Counted from the stretch's first letter, positions 46,681 to 56,246 are shown. The stretch is DNA of 64,000 bases from Deinococcus sp. KNUC1210 (GCF_022344005.1 NZ_CP092196.1:434001-498000), one strand, 5' to 3'. Made by a program: numbers and translations. The notes: a model not told the origin generated them from the letters alone.

Positions 46681-47895
46681 ATGAAATGGAGCTACAAAGC
46701 CTACGATCCCCAGGGCACGCCCCGCAAAGGCAAACTCGAAGCCCCCAATGCGGAAGATGCCTACAAACAGGTCACCAGCCTGGGCTTCACACCCACCGAG
46801 GTCAAGAAGAGCGGGGACATCGAGTTCCCCTGGAGCCGACGCCCACCCGGGCTGAAAGACAAGGCCATCTTCACTCAGCAATTCGCGCAGCTGCTCGGTG
46901 GCAATGTCCCTCAGAACGAAGCGCTGGGCGTGGCCGCCCGCAGCACCACCAACACCTACTTGCGGGAAGCGGTCGAGAAGATCCGCAGCGAGGTGGAAGA
47001 AGGCCAGCCCATTGAGGATGTCTTCGCTCGCAAGGAGTTCGCCAAGGCCTTTGATCCCGTCTTCGTGGCATTCCTTCGCATGGGCACCGAGAGCGGCAAT
47101 CTCGCCCGGCCGCTCAAGGAACTCGGTGACATGTACAAATGGCAGCTGCGCATCTTCCAGATGGTCAAAAAGGGCTTGACCCTGCCTGTCATCATCATGG
47201 TCGCCTGCCTGATCGTCACCTACTTCATCATGTCCAACGTCGTTCCGACGTTCATGAAGATCCTGGACGGACTCCATGCTGAACTCCCGCCGATCACCAA
47301 GATGGTCAAGACCGTATCAGAACTCGCGTCCAACCCGCTGGTGACGCTAGTCATTCTGCTGATCATCAGCGGCATCTACTTCGCCATCCGGGCGTACCGC
47401 AGCACCCCAGCAGGCAAGCTGAAGACCGACACGCTGCTGCTGCGGCTGTTCGTGGTCGGCCCGCTGATGCAGACATTCATTCTGGCCCGCATGAGCCGCG
47501 CCATCGCGGTGATGCTCGCCAATCAGATCCCCCTCGCCAACACCCTGCAGCTCTCCGGAGCCATCGCGGGCAACGCCATGTACGCCCAGCACATGCGCGA
47601 GGTCCGCCGTGCAGCCATCGACGGACACAAGATGGCGCCAGTCCTGATGCGCTACCCCAAAGAATTCCCAGAGCAGTACACCCTGCAGTTCAGAGCGGCG
47701 GAGAACAACGCCCGGCTGGACGAGACGCTGATCTACCTGGGCGAGATCTATAACGACGAAGTGACCACCAAGGTCGAAGCCCTCACCACTGCACTCGAAC
47801 CCTTCCTGATGGTGTTCCTGGGCGTGGTGGTGGGGACGATTGTAGTCGCGGTGTTCCTGCCAATGACCAGCATGATGCAGGCGCTCGAAAAATAA
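46681..47895 (+). CDS. pilC: PilC-type inner-membrane platform protein
   Basis: A 404-residue polytopic protein (GspF/PilC family) on which pilins are assembled by PilB. Two T2SSF domains are seen: FTQQFAQLLGGNVPQNEALG and ILARMSRAIAVMLANQIPLA, with membrane helices near residues 170, 220 and 380 (FLGVVVGTIVVAVFLPM). GGAGGCCAC precedes ATG 46681. It is the last gene before a terminator. Confidence 0.92.
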   Translation: MKWSYKAYDPQGTPRKGKLEAPNAEDAYKQVTSLGFTPTEVKKSGDIEFPWSRRPPGLKDKAIFTQQFAQLLGGNVPQNEALGVAARSTTNTYLREAVEKIRSEVEEGQPIEDVFARKEFAKAFDPVFVAFLRMGTESGNLARPLKELGDMYKWQLRIFQMVKKGLTLPVIIMVACLIVTYFIMSNVVPTFMKILDGLHAELPPITKMVKTVSELASNPLVTLVILLIISGIYFAIRAYRSTPAGKLKTDTLLLRLFVVGPLMQTFILARMSRAIAVMLANQIPLANTLQLSGAIAGNAMYAQHMREVRRAAIDGHKMAPVLMRYPKEFPEQYTLQFRAAENNARLDETLIYLGEIYNDEVTTKVEALTTALEPFLMVFLGVVVGTIVVAVFLPMTSMMQALEK

Positions 47896-47907
47896 CGCCG
47901 TTATGTC

Positions 47908-47938
47908 ACAGCGCCCTCCGAGTGGGGGCGCTGTTTTG
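47908..47938 (+). terminator. Terminator of the pilB-pilC operon
   Basis: Nine-base-pair stem (47908-47916 with 47926-47934) followed by a T-rich stretch. Confidence 0.75.
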
Positions 47939-47958
47939 CTGGGAAGGCGCTTGTAAAA

Positions 47959-47989
47959 CGTCACCTTGATTGCAGGGACGATCAAACCA
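47959..47989 (+). promoter_or_regulatory. CGTCACCTTGAT box promoter (copy 11) of the minor-pilin operon
   Basis: Exact box at 47959-47970; -10-like GACGAT; predicted +1 is the A of ATG 47989. Confidence 0.7.
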
Positions 47990-48375
47990 TGAAACGTCAA
48001 GTGCAGGGGTTCACCCTGATCGAGTTACTGATCGTGGTGGCAATCATCGCCGTGCTCGCCATGGTGCTGCTGCCCAGCTACCGGGGCGCGACCAGTACCG
48101 GCAACAAGCGCGCAGCCCAGGTGCATGCCCAGACAGTGCGCCTGGCACTCAATACGCTGCTCGCCAGCAATCCGCAGTTCACCACCACCAGTTTCGGCAC
48201 CCTGGACTGCTCCGGTGCGCACGATGTAGGCAGCACGGGCGTCACCGCCCCGAATGGTGGGAACGGCTGGGAGGCCGCGCCGAATGGCGACCGCTGCACC
48301 GCCTCACCGCTCACCAGCCGCACCTATAGCGTCAGCGTCACGTATGACGACAACCAGGTGGTGACCGCACCATGA
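47989..48375 (+). CDS. Type IV prepilin (PilA-like)
   Basis: A 128-residue prepilin with a very short leader (MKRQVQG), cleavage before FTLIELLIVVAIIAVLAMVL and Glu5. The head is small, with two cysteines (LDC and DRC) that may pair. First gene of the minor-pilin operon, starting at the +1 of box copy 11. Its stop overlaps the next ATG. Confidence 0.88.
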   Translation: MKRQVQGFTLIELLIVVAIIAVLAMVLLPSYRGATSTGNKRAAQVHAQTVRLALNTLLASNPQFTTTSFGTLDCSGAHDVGSTGVTAPNGGNGWEAAPNGDRCTASPLTSRTYSVSVTYDDNQVVTAP

Positions 48376-48998
48376 ACACCTCGCAGCACCGCAAGGGGTT
48401 CACCTTGATCGAAGTGGTGGTGACCATCGCACTGATGGCCGTGCTGATCACCGTGACCGTCTCGCAACTCCCGAAGCTCGATCACCCGATGGATCAGCAC
48501 ACCCTGGTCGAGCGCGTGGGCAGCACGCTGGAAAGCGCCCACGTCCAGGCGGTCGAAGACCGCTCCAACGTCCACGTGGCGACGTCCGGTGGGCAACTCA
48601 TCATCACCAGTAGTGCCGGGACAAACACCGAGTCGTTCAACGCCGCGCAGCTCAGCGGTGCGCTCGACATTACCCCGGACGGCACCGTGAGCGGCGTGCT
48701 GAGCGTGACGGCCGATCAGGTGCCCTGTACCTTCATGACGCTCAGCGCGAGCGGGCAGGCCCGCAGCGGCACCTGCGCCGCTGGCGTGGTGGCCGACGAT
48801 CCCGCCACTGAAGACGCCAGCAATCCAGAAGTGACTGACGCCGGAAACAACACGGGCAGCGCCACGCCGAGTCCCACCGCCAGCGATGCCCCGCCGATCT
48901 TCCCCGCCCCGGGGGCCGGCAGCGTCAATCTGCCGCACGACGGCGGCTCCCTCGATCCACGCCTGCCCATTCGCGGGGGCGGCGGCGCGAATTACTGA
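48372..48998 (+). CDS. Minor pilin / pseudopilin
   Basis: A 208-residue prepilin. Leader MNTSQHRKG, helix FTLIEVVVTIALMAVLITVT with Glu5, a GspH/FimT-like head, and a Gly/Pro/Ser-rich tail (residues 150-208) ending RGGGGANY. ATGA overlap with the previous gene. FimT-like minor pilins prime filament assembly and in some species bind DNA during uptake; here that is inference. Confidence 0.85.
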   Translation: MNTSQHRKGFTLIEVVVTIALMAVLITVTVSQLPKLDHPMDQHTLVERVGSTLESAHVQAVEDRSNVHVATSGGQLIITSSAGTNTESFNAAQLSGALDITPDGTVSGVLSVTADQVPCTFMTLSASGQARSGTCAAGVVADDPATEDASNPEVTDAGNNTGSATPSPTASDAPPIFPAPGAGSVNLPHDGGSLDPRLPIRGGGGANY

Positions 48999-49012
48999 CT
49001 TAGGAGAGCTCC

Positions 49013-49411
49013 ATGCACCGTCCTGAACGCACCCTCGGCATCACCACCATCGAAGTCCTGATCAGCGTTGCGGTCGCCCTGCTGGCCGTCACCAGCTTTG
49101 CGATTGTCGTCACGCAGAGTGCTCGCACCACCGGCACCGCTTTCCTCAGCACCTACGCCGTCCGCGCTGTGCAGGCCGTTGCCCACAACATCCAGCAGGG
49201 CAACCCCGCCTACACCACATCCCTCACCCTCACCGCGGAAGACCTGCAGTCGGTGCTCAGCAGTCAGGAGAACCGCCGCGCTGACCTCCGCCCCGCCCTG
49301 AGCGGCTCCATCCAGCCGCTCGGCGGCGATCCGCCCACCTACCGCGTGCAGGTGGGGGATGCCGACTTTAACCAGAGCGCCACCGTCACCGCGCCAGGGG
49401 GCACGCCCTGA
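49013..49411 (+). CDS. Minor pilin (PilV-like)
   Basis: A 132-residue prepilin with leader MHRPERTLG and helix ITTIEVLISVAVALLAVTSF; Glu5 is present, with Ile instead of Phe at position 1. Position second after a FimT-like gene and before a PilW-like one matches PilV. Ribosome site TAGGAG. Confidence 0.82.
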   Translation: MHRPERTLGITTIEVLISVAVALLAVTSFAIVVTQSARTTGTAFLSTYAVRAVQAVAHNIQQGNPAYTTSLTLTAEDLQSVLSSQENRRADLRPALSGSIQPLGGDPPTYRVQVGDADFNQSATVTAPGGTP

Positions 49412-49454
49412 CCCGGCCAGCGTTCGCAGCCAGGCAACTGCCCGGCACCCACCC

Positions 49455-49487
49455 GAAAGACCTCCCACCGAATGTGGTGGGTCTTTC
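49455..49487. terminator. Hairpin between minor-pilin genes
   Basis: GAAAGACC-TC-CCACC (49455-49469) pairs with GGTGGGTCTTTC (49476-49487) with a two-base bulge. No T run follows; it may lower read-through to the giant pilin gene. Confidence 0.45.
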
Positions 49488-49524
49488 GCCAGTCACCTTC
49501 CTTCTTTCTCCAGGAGCTGCCCAG

Positions 49525-52073
49525 ATGAACCATCCACCCCCTCCCCTGCCCTCCCTCGACGCCAACGCGGCTTCACCCTGATCGAAGTGCTGATCGCCAG
49601 CGTGCTCGGCGTCCTGATCATCACCGCCCTGGTCGCGTTCCTGCCCAAAGGCGTCTCCCAGGCCGCCAGCCGCAGCACCGACGCGACCGCCATGATCCAC
49701 GTCACCCAGCTGGTCCAGATGATGCAGGAGCAGTTCCGGACCACTGGACCGGGCGGTTTCGGCGGCTTCGTCAGCGGAACCAGTCAGGCCTTCGAGGCGG
49801 TCATGCTGACGGGCGGCATGACGTATGTGCCCCTCCAGCAGGACATTCACGCCCAGACCACCCTGACGATTCCTGACCTCCAGGCACACACCGGCGACGA
49901 CCTGCTGATGGTGGCCGCCAACGGTGTGTCGAAGGTCGAGCATATCGTCGCCCATCCTGATGCCAACACCTGGGTCGTGGACTGTCCCACCGGGCTGCCC
50001 AGCAACGGTGACATCCTGGCGTACCCGGCCCACAACCTAAAAATCGACCTGTCCAGCGGGTCGATCCTACGACACTTCCAGGGCCGCACCACCAACCTCG
50101 GCAGCGCCTCCGGTTTGAGCTGGGCTTACTTGTACACCGATGAGGGTGGGCATCTGGTGCGCAATCCGGCAGGCACTCCTGCCGCCATCATCAACACTCC
50201 CAGTGGGAAGCTCACGCTGAACGGCCTACTGCCTATCGCGGTGGATCAGTCGACACGCATTGACGACGCGGCGCTGATCGGCCTGCGGACACCCAAGATC
50301 ACGCGCGTCCTGGGCTGCACCGAAATGGGCCTGGTGATTCCGAACGAGGCCAAGGTCAAGGTCACGGTGCTGGGCGTACCGAGCGGCGCAACCGCCGATG
50401 TCACGGTGCACGGCCCAGACACAGCAGTCGATGGACAGCATCCGACCGTCAGTACCGACTACGCGCCTGTGAAGCCGGGCGAGTATTCGCTGAGCGCCAA
50501 CACCATCACGGCTGGAGGCGAGCAGTACACGCCGCTGATCGGCGGGAGCCCAGCGAAGCTGTTTGAGACCTTCGGTACCATTTACATGCAGGCGAAGTAC
50601 GAAGTCACGACGGGCGGATTCGTGCTGAACGTCGTGGGGCTGCCGAACGGCCGGAAGACCAGTGTGTCGGTGCGGGGGCCCTCGAACGCGACGCAGCCGA
50701 ACCTTAGCTCGGGCGGCTACGATGTGCACGGTCTGCTCCCTGGCAGCTATGTGATCAGCGGCACCAGTGTGAACGTCGGCGGGATCATCTATAGCGCACC
50801 GTCGATGACCCTAGACATCACGCCTGGGGTGATGGGAAGTGCGACGCTGACCTTTAGCCCCCCAGCCAGCAGTGGCGGCGTGCCGACACCCCCGACACCG
50901 ACGGTTGGAACCGGAACCCTCCGGATTCAGGTGAGTGGGCTGAACGGCCAGAGTGCCATTGCCCAGCTCAATGGAACTGTCAGTTACAGCACCAGCCTGA
51001 GTGACGGTACGACGACCATCAGCGATCTCGCGGTAGGCAACTACGTCATCACCCCCGGCACCACCACCAGTGCCCAGCCGCAATACCCCAGCATGATGCT
51101 CGCGATCAAAGACGGGCAGGTCACGACGATCTCGATCACCTACGTCTCAACGGGCGGAAATACGCCTCCTCCGCCCGTCAACAGCGACGTCGGCAGTCTG
51201 ATGATCAACGTCAATGGTCTCGAAGGGCATCAGGCGCAGGCCACCCTCAGTGGACCGAGCAATCTAAGGCTCACGCTCGCGGATGGCGCGGTCCGCGTCG
51301 ACTACCTGCCGGTCGGCGACTACACACTCCTGCCGAGGAACAGTGGTATCTACGCCCCGCTTCAGACGTCGTACAGTATCCATATCAGTAAAAACCAGTT
51401 GCAGAGGGTGTTGGTGAAATACGCTAATTTTGCCCCTAAAGGCAACATTGTCTTGCAGGTAATCGGTCTTCCGATCACTACCAATACCGTGGTGAAAGTC
51501 GTTGGTCCTGCAACAGTGCAAATGGACAGCGGGCATAGTACAACGCCTATAGTTCGACAGAATTTACCGACGGGTACGTACTCTGTGATTGCACCGAATG
51601 CGGTGAATGCGAATGGTGTGCTGGTCACGCCAAGCGTCAGCCCCGGTCAGAGCTTCGTTCTACGCGATGGCGATCATATTACCGTCATCGTCAATTACGC
51701 CGCTGCTGGAGGTGGAGGAACGCCGCCTTCTGGTGATCCAAAGGATGGTGCTGAGTGCGCAGTGGGCTACTCAATCAAGTACTGCAACGATAACGACCTG
51801 AATATCTACGCGCCTGGCCCCCATCCACCAACAGACGATGGACATGATCCAACGTCCAATGTCGATGGCACGCCACGGACGCCACCCGATAAGGGCGGTG
51901 GTGACAGTGGCGGCGGTACATCTGGAGGTGACACTGGCGGCGGTACGACTGGAGGTGGTGACACTGGCGGTGGTACGTCCGGGGATGGTGATACTGGGGG
52001 CGGTTCGTCCGGGGGTGGTGGAGGTGGCGGACAAGTCATTGACCCAGGCTGTGGTGGCGCTAATCCCTGCTGA
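49525..52073 (+). pseudogene. Giant prepilin fused to repeated domains (tip adhesin candidate), leader frameshifted
   Basis: Reconstructed length 849 residues. ATG 49525 after CAGGAG gives MNHPPP, and six instead of the five C at 49537-49541 join it to LPRRQRGFTLIEVLIASVLG, a canonical prepilin leader and helix. A PilW-like head (FGGFVSGTSQAF) extends to about residue 290. Then five related units of about 90 residues follow, each opening with a pattern such as VTVLGVPSGATADV, FVLNVVGLPNGRKTSV, LRIQVSGLNGQSAIAQ, LMINVNGLEGHQAQAT and VLQVIGLPITTNTVV, and each closing with a LPVGDYTL-like strand. The last 70 residues are Gly/Ser/Thr-rich and end in CGGANPC. It would place a multidomain adhesin at the pilus tip. 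Confidence 0.75.
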
Positions 52074-52084
52074 TACATAGTTTA

Positions 52085-52131
52085 AGGAAGCAGCGTGCCT
52101 GATCTTGAATAGATCGGGCACGCTGCTTCCT
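52085..52131. terminator. Bidirectional terminator
   Basis: A 20-bp stem with one mismatch (52085-52104 with 52112-52131) between the converging giant pilin and CAP lipoprotein genes. Confidence 0.8.
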
Positions 52132-52139
52132 GAGTAGCT

Positions 52140-53126
52140 TCAGTTCAGCTTGATCAACGGATCATGCAATGCACCAGAATGATCCGTAAAGCTCACAGGC
52201 ATCACTTCCATCGCTCCATAACGCGGATCGATCCCAGCGTACCAGCCCACCGCGACCTGGCCGCCCCCTTCAATAGCAGAAGACAGCATCATATTGCAGT
52301 GGTAATACGAATGTAGAAAGCCTTTTAGGATAGCGCTTGCCTCTGCAGTTGGATCGGCAGGGCCGTTCGGGGATGCAGGGTCGCCGCCGCCTGTAAACAG
52401 CGCTTCGTTGATGAACCCGTACATGCCTGCCTGCTCAATGAAGTCCGCCCATCCCATGTCTTCTGGCGACTCATGGATGTACCAACTCCGCAGCACGGCA
52501 TCTTTGGCTTTTACTCGTAAGCCTCCACTTGCCTGCTCATTTAAGGTGACAGGTGGTGCGGGTGGCCAGGCTTGTGTCGGCTGACCAGAGCCGCTGTTGT
52601 CGGTGCAGGTGCCGCCTTGGGAGCGCGCAATGTTCAGGAGTCGCACGAACTCGTTCTCGACCGGACCGGCCTTGTTGGTCAGCACCTCCGGATGGAGCCA
52701 TGGCGCTGGGGCAGATCCGACAACATGGATCTTCACCCAATCAAAGGTTGTCGGGCTGATGTCCGGCATGCTCCGACTCACCAAATACGTGTCGTAGGTA
52801 TATGTGGTAGGAGCTGCTGTTATTAACTGTTCCCGGCTGGTACCAGCGACAAGTTCGTTCGTCAAGCCAGCCCCTGGTGGGAATGGGGTGAATTCGCCGA
52901 AATCGCTATTCGCACCTATTTTGATGCTTTCGCCTGCGTGAATCGTGATTTCGTGGGTCAGGAATTTGAAGGGCGTGTTGGCCGGCATAGGTGGAATGGT
53001 TGTGGGCGGGGTGACGGTCCCGCCACCGCTGGCTGGTGGGGTGACGGTGGTTGCGCTGGTTGGTCCGCAGGCGCTCAGGAGGGTGGTGGCGCCAATGAAG
53101 AGAGGGATGAGGAGATTTTTGTGCAT
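52140..53126 (-). CDS. CAP/SCP-domain lipoprotein
   Basis: A 328-residue exported lipoprotein. Signal LIPLFIGATTLLSAC contains the lipobox LSAC with Cys at 18. A Thr/Pro linker leads to a beta domain and then a CAP-like (cysteine-rich secretory/SCP) region: NEFVRLLNIARSQGGTC, SWYIHESPEDMGWADFIEQA and NEALFTGG match the family. The function of bacterial CAP proteins is unclear. ATG 53126 follows AAAGGACACCC. A structured leader element shared with 56936-56973 lies upstream. Confidence 0.72.
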   Translation of the reverse strand: MHKNLLIPLFIGATTLLSACGPTSATTVTPPASGGGTVTPPTTIPPMPANTPFKFLTHEITIHAGESIKIGANSDFGEFTPFPPGAGLTNELVAGTSREQLITAAPTTYTYDTYLVSRSMPDISPTTFDWVKIHVVGSAPAPWLHPEVLTNKAGPVENEFVRLLNIARSQGGTCTDNSGSGQPTQAWPPAPPVTLNEQASGGLRVKAKDAVLRSWYIHESPEDMGWADFIEQAGMYGFINEALFTGGGDPASPNGPADPTAEASAILKGFLHSYYHCNMMLSSAIEGGGQVAVGWYAGIDPRYGAMEVMPVSFTDHSGALHDPLIKLN

Positions 53127-53205
53127 TGGGTGTCCTTTGGGTCGCTCTGGGCCCGCGTGGGGGCCAGCGACGGAACAGGTTCGAGAGGCGAAAGGGCGAG
53201 AGCGC

Positions 53206-53288
53206 GGGGGCACGATCGGCCGCATAGGGCACTGACCCCGCACGCGCTCTCTATCTCCAGACAGCATCACCGATAGGGGCCTGTCAAG
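53206..53288 (-). ncRNA. Candidate structured leader RNA, copy A
   Basis: On the minus strand a TTGACAG (53282-53288) is followed by a 38-base core (53206-53243) that matches copy B at 56936-56973 with four differences. The core folds as nested helices: GGGG/CCCC outside, GGTC/GGCC, and GTG-CCCTA-TGC inside. The differences keep pairing through wobbles. It lies in the leader of the CAP lipoprotein gene. Confidence 0.45.
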
Positions 53289-53465
53289 CAGACAATGAGA
53301 CTCAACACTGAGATGTGAAAATCGGACAACATTCCATCCATCCCTACACCTGTCAATGCTATTTTCTCGAATCCAACACTAAACACCGTCTCCAAACAGA
53401 AGCTCTCAATGGTCGTTGGGACTCAGACATTTGTTCTCAAATAGCCGATAAGGCAGGTCTAAGAA

Positions 53466-53797
53466 CGGTGTATCTTTGGGTCGCTTTGATGATAAACACC
53501 GTCTCAGTGCCGAAAATATTGAGCCACACTTTCCCAAGTCGCTGGTAAGGCAGGTCTGGGAACGGTGTATCTTTGGGTCGCTTTAGGAGTAGATACCGTC
53601 CCAGAGCTGAAATTCTCAGTGGACGTTGAAAGACAGACATTCGTGCTCTCGTTGCCGATCAGTTAGGTGAAGAGTCGGTGTATCTTTGGATCAGTTCGTT
53701 GCTAAACACCGTTCTAGAGCTAAAATTCTCAGTGCGGCATTAATTCAAGCAGCCCCGCATCGACCATCAGTTTGGATGGAAAACGGTGTATCTTTGG
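53466..53797 (+). repeat. Dispersed origin repeats (four copies, about 97-113 bp apart)
   Basis: CGGTGTATCTTTGG occurs at 53466, 53563 and 53784, and TCGGTGTATCTTTGG at 53676, each embedded in a diverged unit of about 108 bp that also carries a TAAACACCGT-like and a GAGCTGAAATTCTCA-like part. A further partial unit starts at about 53371. Confidence 0.75.
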
Positions 53798-53980
53798 GTC
53801 GTTTTGGGGTTAAATCTCGCCATAGAGCTGAAATTCCCAATGAGCTGCTGAGACCTCAGGTTTTCTCTAACCGTCGATAGGATTGAGAAATGGTGGCCTA
53901 ACACTAGAAATTTATGGCAAATCTTCAGTATGTGTCTGGGAAATTCTCGAGCACTTACGACACTCATTATGGGCCGTTGA

Positions 53981-54302
53981 CGGTGTATCTTTGGGCGGTT
54001 CTGACCAGGTCAACGGTGTATCTTTGGGCCGTTGACGGTGTATCTTTGGGCGGTTCTGACCAGGTCAACGGTGTATCTTTGGGCCGTTGACGGTGTATCT
54101 TTGGGCGGTTCTGACCAGGTCAACGGTGTATCTTTGGGCCGTTGACGGTGTATCTTTGGGCGGTTCTGACCAGGTCAACGGTGTATCTTTGGGCCGTTGA
54201 CGGTGTATCTTTGGGCGGTTCTGACCAGGTCAACGGTGTATCTTTGGGCGGTTTTGACCAGGTCAACGGTGTATCTTTGGGTCATCGACGGTGTATCTTT
54301 GG
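53981..54302 (+). repeat. Iteron array of the replication origin
   Basis: Twelve copies of CGGTGTATCTTTGG at 53981, 54014, 54036, 54069, 54091, 54124, 54146, 54179, 54201, 54234, 54267 and 54289. The steps are 33 and 22 bases, alternating almost throughout, that is three and two turns of DNA. Direct repeats in phase next to a replication initiator gene are the mark of an iteron-controlled plasmid origin. Confidence 0.9.
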
Positions 54303-54361
54303 ACTATTTTCGCGTTTTTCTCCCACCTGGAGGGCGCCATCTGAACTGCCTTGTTGTTGCA

Positions 54362-54404
54362 TTCATATCTTTTAAATTCTTTTAAAAGATCAAAAGATAT
54401 GCAA
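54362..54404. other. AT-rich inverted repeat, likely unwinding element
   Basis: ATATCTTTT and AAAAGATAT arms surround AAATTCTTTTAAAAGATC, between the iterons and rep. Low melting stability and position fit a DNA unwinding element. Confidence 0.55.
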
Positions 54405-54422
54405 CATCAGGTGTCGAGTGCG

Positions 54423-54453
54423 CGTCACGTTGATGCAGGACACCGTTGATATA
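54423..54453 (+). promoter_or_regulatory. CGTCACGTTGAT box promoter (copy 12) of rep
   Basis: Box at 54423-54434 with one mismatch; -10-like CACCGT; predicted +1 at 54453 is an ATG out of frame with rep, 17 bases upstream of the rep ATG. Confidence 0.55.
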
Positions 54454-54469
54454 TGGCTAGAATGTTCGT

Positions 54470-55891
54470 ATGTCCAAGGTGCGGCTCGTGACCCAGCTCG
54501 GTATGGATGAGCGCAACATCGCGCGGCTCAACCCTGTCTTGGGATTAAACCGAGTGAGTGATGATCTCAATGGCTGGACGAAATCTCTTGCTATAGATAA
54601 TTTGAGTACGATCTCTATTACTTGTACGGCGGGTAATGGGCAAGTTGTTCCCCATGGAATCGATGGCGATGTCATGTTCGCTTTGACCGCTCTGTTTGTG
54701 ATGCAGGGGAAGCCTGAAAATGGAGCTATTGAATTCAGCATTGCCGATTTATGCAGTGTGATCGGTCTCACAAAGAACTCTGTTACATATAATCGATTAC
54801 AAGAGAGTATTTTCCGGCTTGCTTATGTTAAATTTGAAGTTTTTGAATCTTGGGTACGCAACTCGAAATCAACCGGCAAAACGGTTACAAGTAATGTCTT
54901 CGGCATTATCGATAATTTCAAGAGCGTTGATTTCGACCTAAAGAATGACGAACGTCCTTGGATCTTCCGCCCAACGACACTGGTACGTGTATCTCTGAAT
55001 TCCGAACTCGTTGAGAGTATTCGCACTGGACATGTTAGGTCTATCGATTTAGATTTCTATGGTGGTCTCGAACAGCCGTTTAGTCGGCTCTTATATCGAA
55101 TTTTAGAGGAGCAGAAATTGCTTCATGCTCCCTGTGCTGTTTTTTCTGTTCCACTAATGACATGGGGTGATCATCTCGGGTTGCGGCGGGTCATCAAAGA
55201 CGAATCTGGGAAGGTAAAGTTAATTAAGGTAGGAAGAAGTGAGGTGCCGGAGACACAAATCGTGTTGCCTGGAAAGATCCGTCGCGCTTTAGAGCCTGCG
55301 CATGCTGAACTGCAAAGGAAGGGTTATCTACAGAAGGTTGAGATCGTCGGTATTGGACAAAAGCAAGTAATCCATTATGCCTTTGGCAACCCCATTGCGC
55401 CCGTCGATCTCGAACTTGTTGGTCTGTTGACGCAAAGAGGAATGTCACCGAAAGTGGCTGAGCAGCAGGCACGCACGTATGGTCCGAAGGCAGTGAACCG
55501 TGCAGTCGAGGTGTTCGATGCGCGCAAGGCTGCTGGATATATCGTTCGCAATGCGGGCGGCCTGTTGACGGACATTCTCGTGAATCCGGACAAATATTTG
55601 CCGGTTGATGCCTCATTGCTGGCAAAGGTGGGTTCGATGCAGGTATCGAAGCCGGTGAAACCGATCATCGAGGCGGAGGTGGCGGAGCCGAGCATCGATG
55701 ATCGGCGGAAGACGAATGCGTTTGTGGTGGATGGCTGGGCAAAGCGCAAGTGGTTGGTGGGTCAGCAGCACCAGCAGCTGCTCGATCTGGTGAAGCACGG
55801 TCGATTGGATGACGCGAAGCTCGTTTCGCTGGGCCTTTCAGATGCAGTCGCGGTCCAGAAGTTTGCGATGGAGGTTCTTGCCCGCGGTTGA
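54470..55891 (+). CDS. repA: Plasmid replication initiator (RepA/RPA-like)
   Basis: A 473-residue initiator. The middle part (FALTALFVMQGKPENGAIEF, YNRLQESIFRLAYVKFEVFE, FYGGLEQPFSRLLYRILEEQ) resembles the paired winged-helix replication initiator protein A family, which binds iterons and loads helicase. The C-terminal part (residues about 330-473) is helical and basic. It directly follows the iteron array and the AT-rich element. Codons 1-300 are AT-richer than the pil genes. Its promoter carries the same box as the pilus genes. Confidence 0.83.
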   Translation: MSKVRLVTQLGMDERNIARLNPVLGLNRVSDDLNGWTKSLAIDNLSTISITCTAGNGQVVPHGIDGDVMFALTALFVMQGKPENGAIEFSIADLCSVIGLTKNSVTYNRLQESIFRLAYVKFEVFESWVRNSKSTGKTVTSNVFGIIDNFKSVDFDLKNDERPWIFRPTTLVRVSLNSELVESIRTGHVRSIDLDFYGGLEQPFSRLLYRILEEQKLLHAPCAVFSVPLMTWGDHLGLRRVIKDESGKVKLIKVGRSEVPETQIVLPGKIRRALEPAHAELQRKGYLQKVEIVGIGQKQVIHYAFGNPIAPVDLELVGLLTQRGMSPKVAEQQARTYGPKAVNRAVEVFDARKAAGYIVRNAGGLLTDILVNPDKYLPVDASLLAKVGSMQVSKPVKPIIEAEVAEPSIDDRRKTNAFVVDGWAKRKWLVGQQHQQLLDLVKHGRLDDAKLVSLGLSDAVAVQKFAMEVLARG

Positions 55892-56114
55892 AGAAGCGCT
55901 GTTTGCTCGCAGGAGGCTCAGGAAGGCCCCTGCGAGTTTCATTTTGGGTTCCTGTGGGCAAGCAGGGCTTGCTGCGTCAGGAAGACACAGTTGGAAGCCA
56001 CCAGCGAACATCTCCGCAGGCCAATTACGTGAGTACAAGAAACGCCGCCCACTGCTGAGCGGCGATCTTCGGGCAAAGCAATCAGATCAGACGAGAAGGC
56101 GGAACACTACTTCC

Positions 56115-56246
56115 CTAGTGCAGGTCTTTGGCAATCCTGAGCAAGACTTCTATCAGCCCGAACACGGCAGACAAGGCGGAAACCCAGCCCACAACGTTCT
56201 CGAGGCGCATTTTGCAACGCTTTCTGATATACTTCGTCTTAGCCAT
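56115..56246 (-). CDS. Small hydrophobic peptide (43 aa)
   Basis: MAKTKYIRKRCKMRLENVVG starts a 43-residue peptide with a basic head and one membrane-like helix (VGWVSALSAVFGLIEVLL). GGTGGTGAT precedes the ATG and a hairpin (about 56262-56299) lies upstream. Size and layout resemble type I toxin or plasmid-maintenance peptides, but no antisense RNA was identified. The rest of 55892-56114 and 56247-56414 holds no supported gene. Confidence 0.4.
   Translation of the reverse strand: MAKTKYIRKRCKMRLENVVGWVSALSAVFGLIEVLLRIAKDLH

Noticed and set aside
53981..54302. CRISPR array
   Set aside because: The spacers between repeats are themselves repeated and short (8 and 19 bases), and the array adjoins a replication initiator; it is an iteron array.
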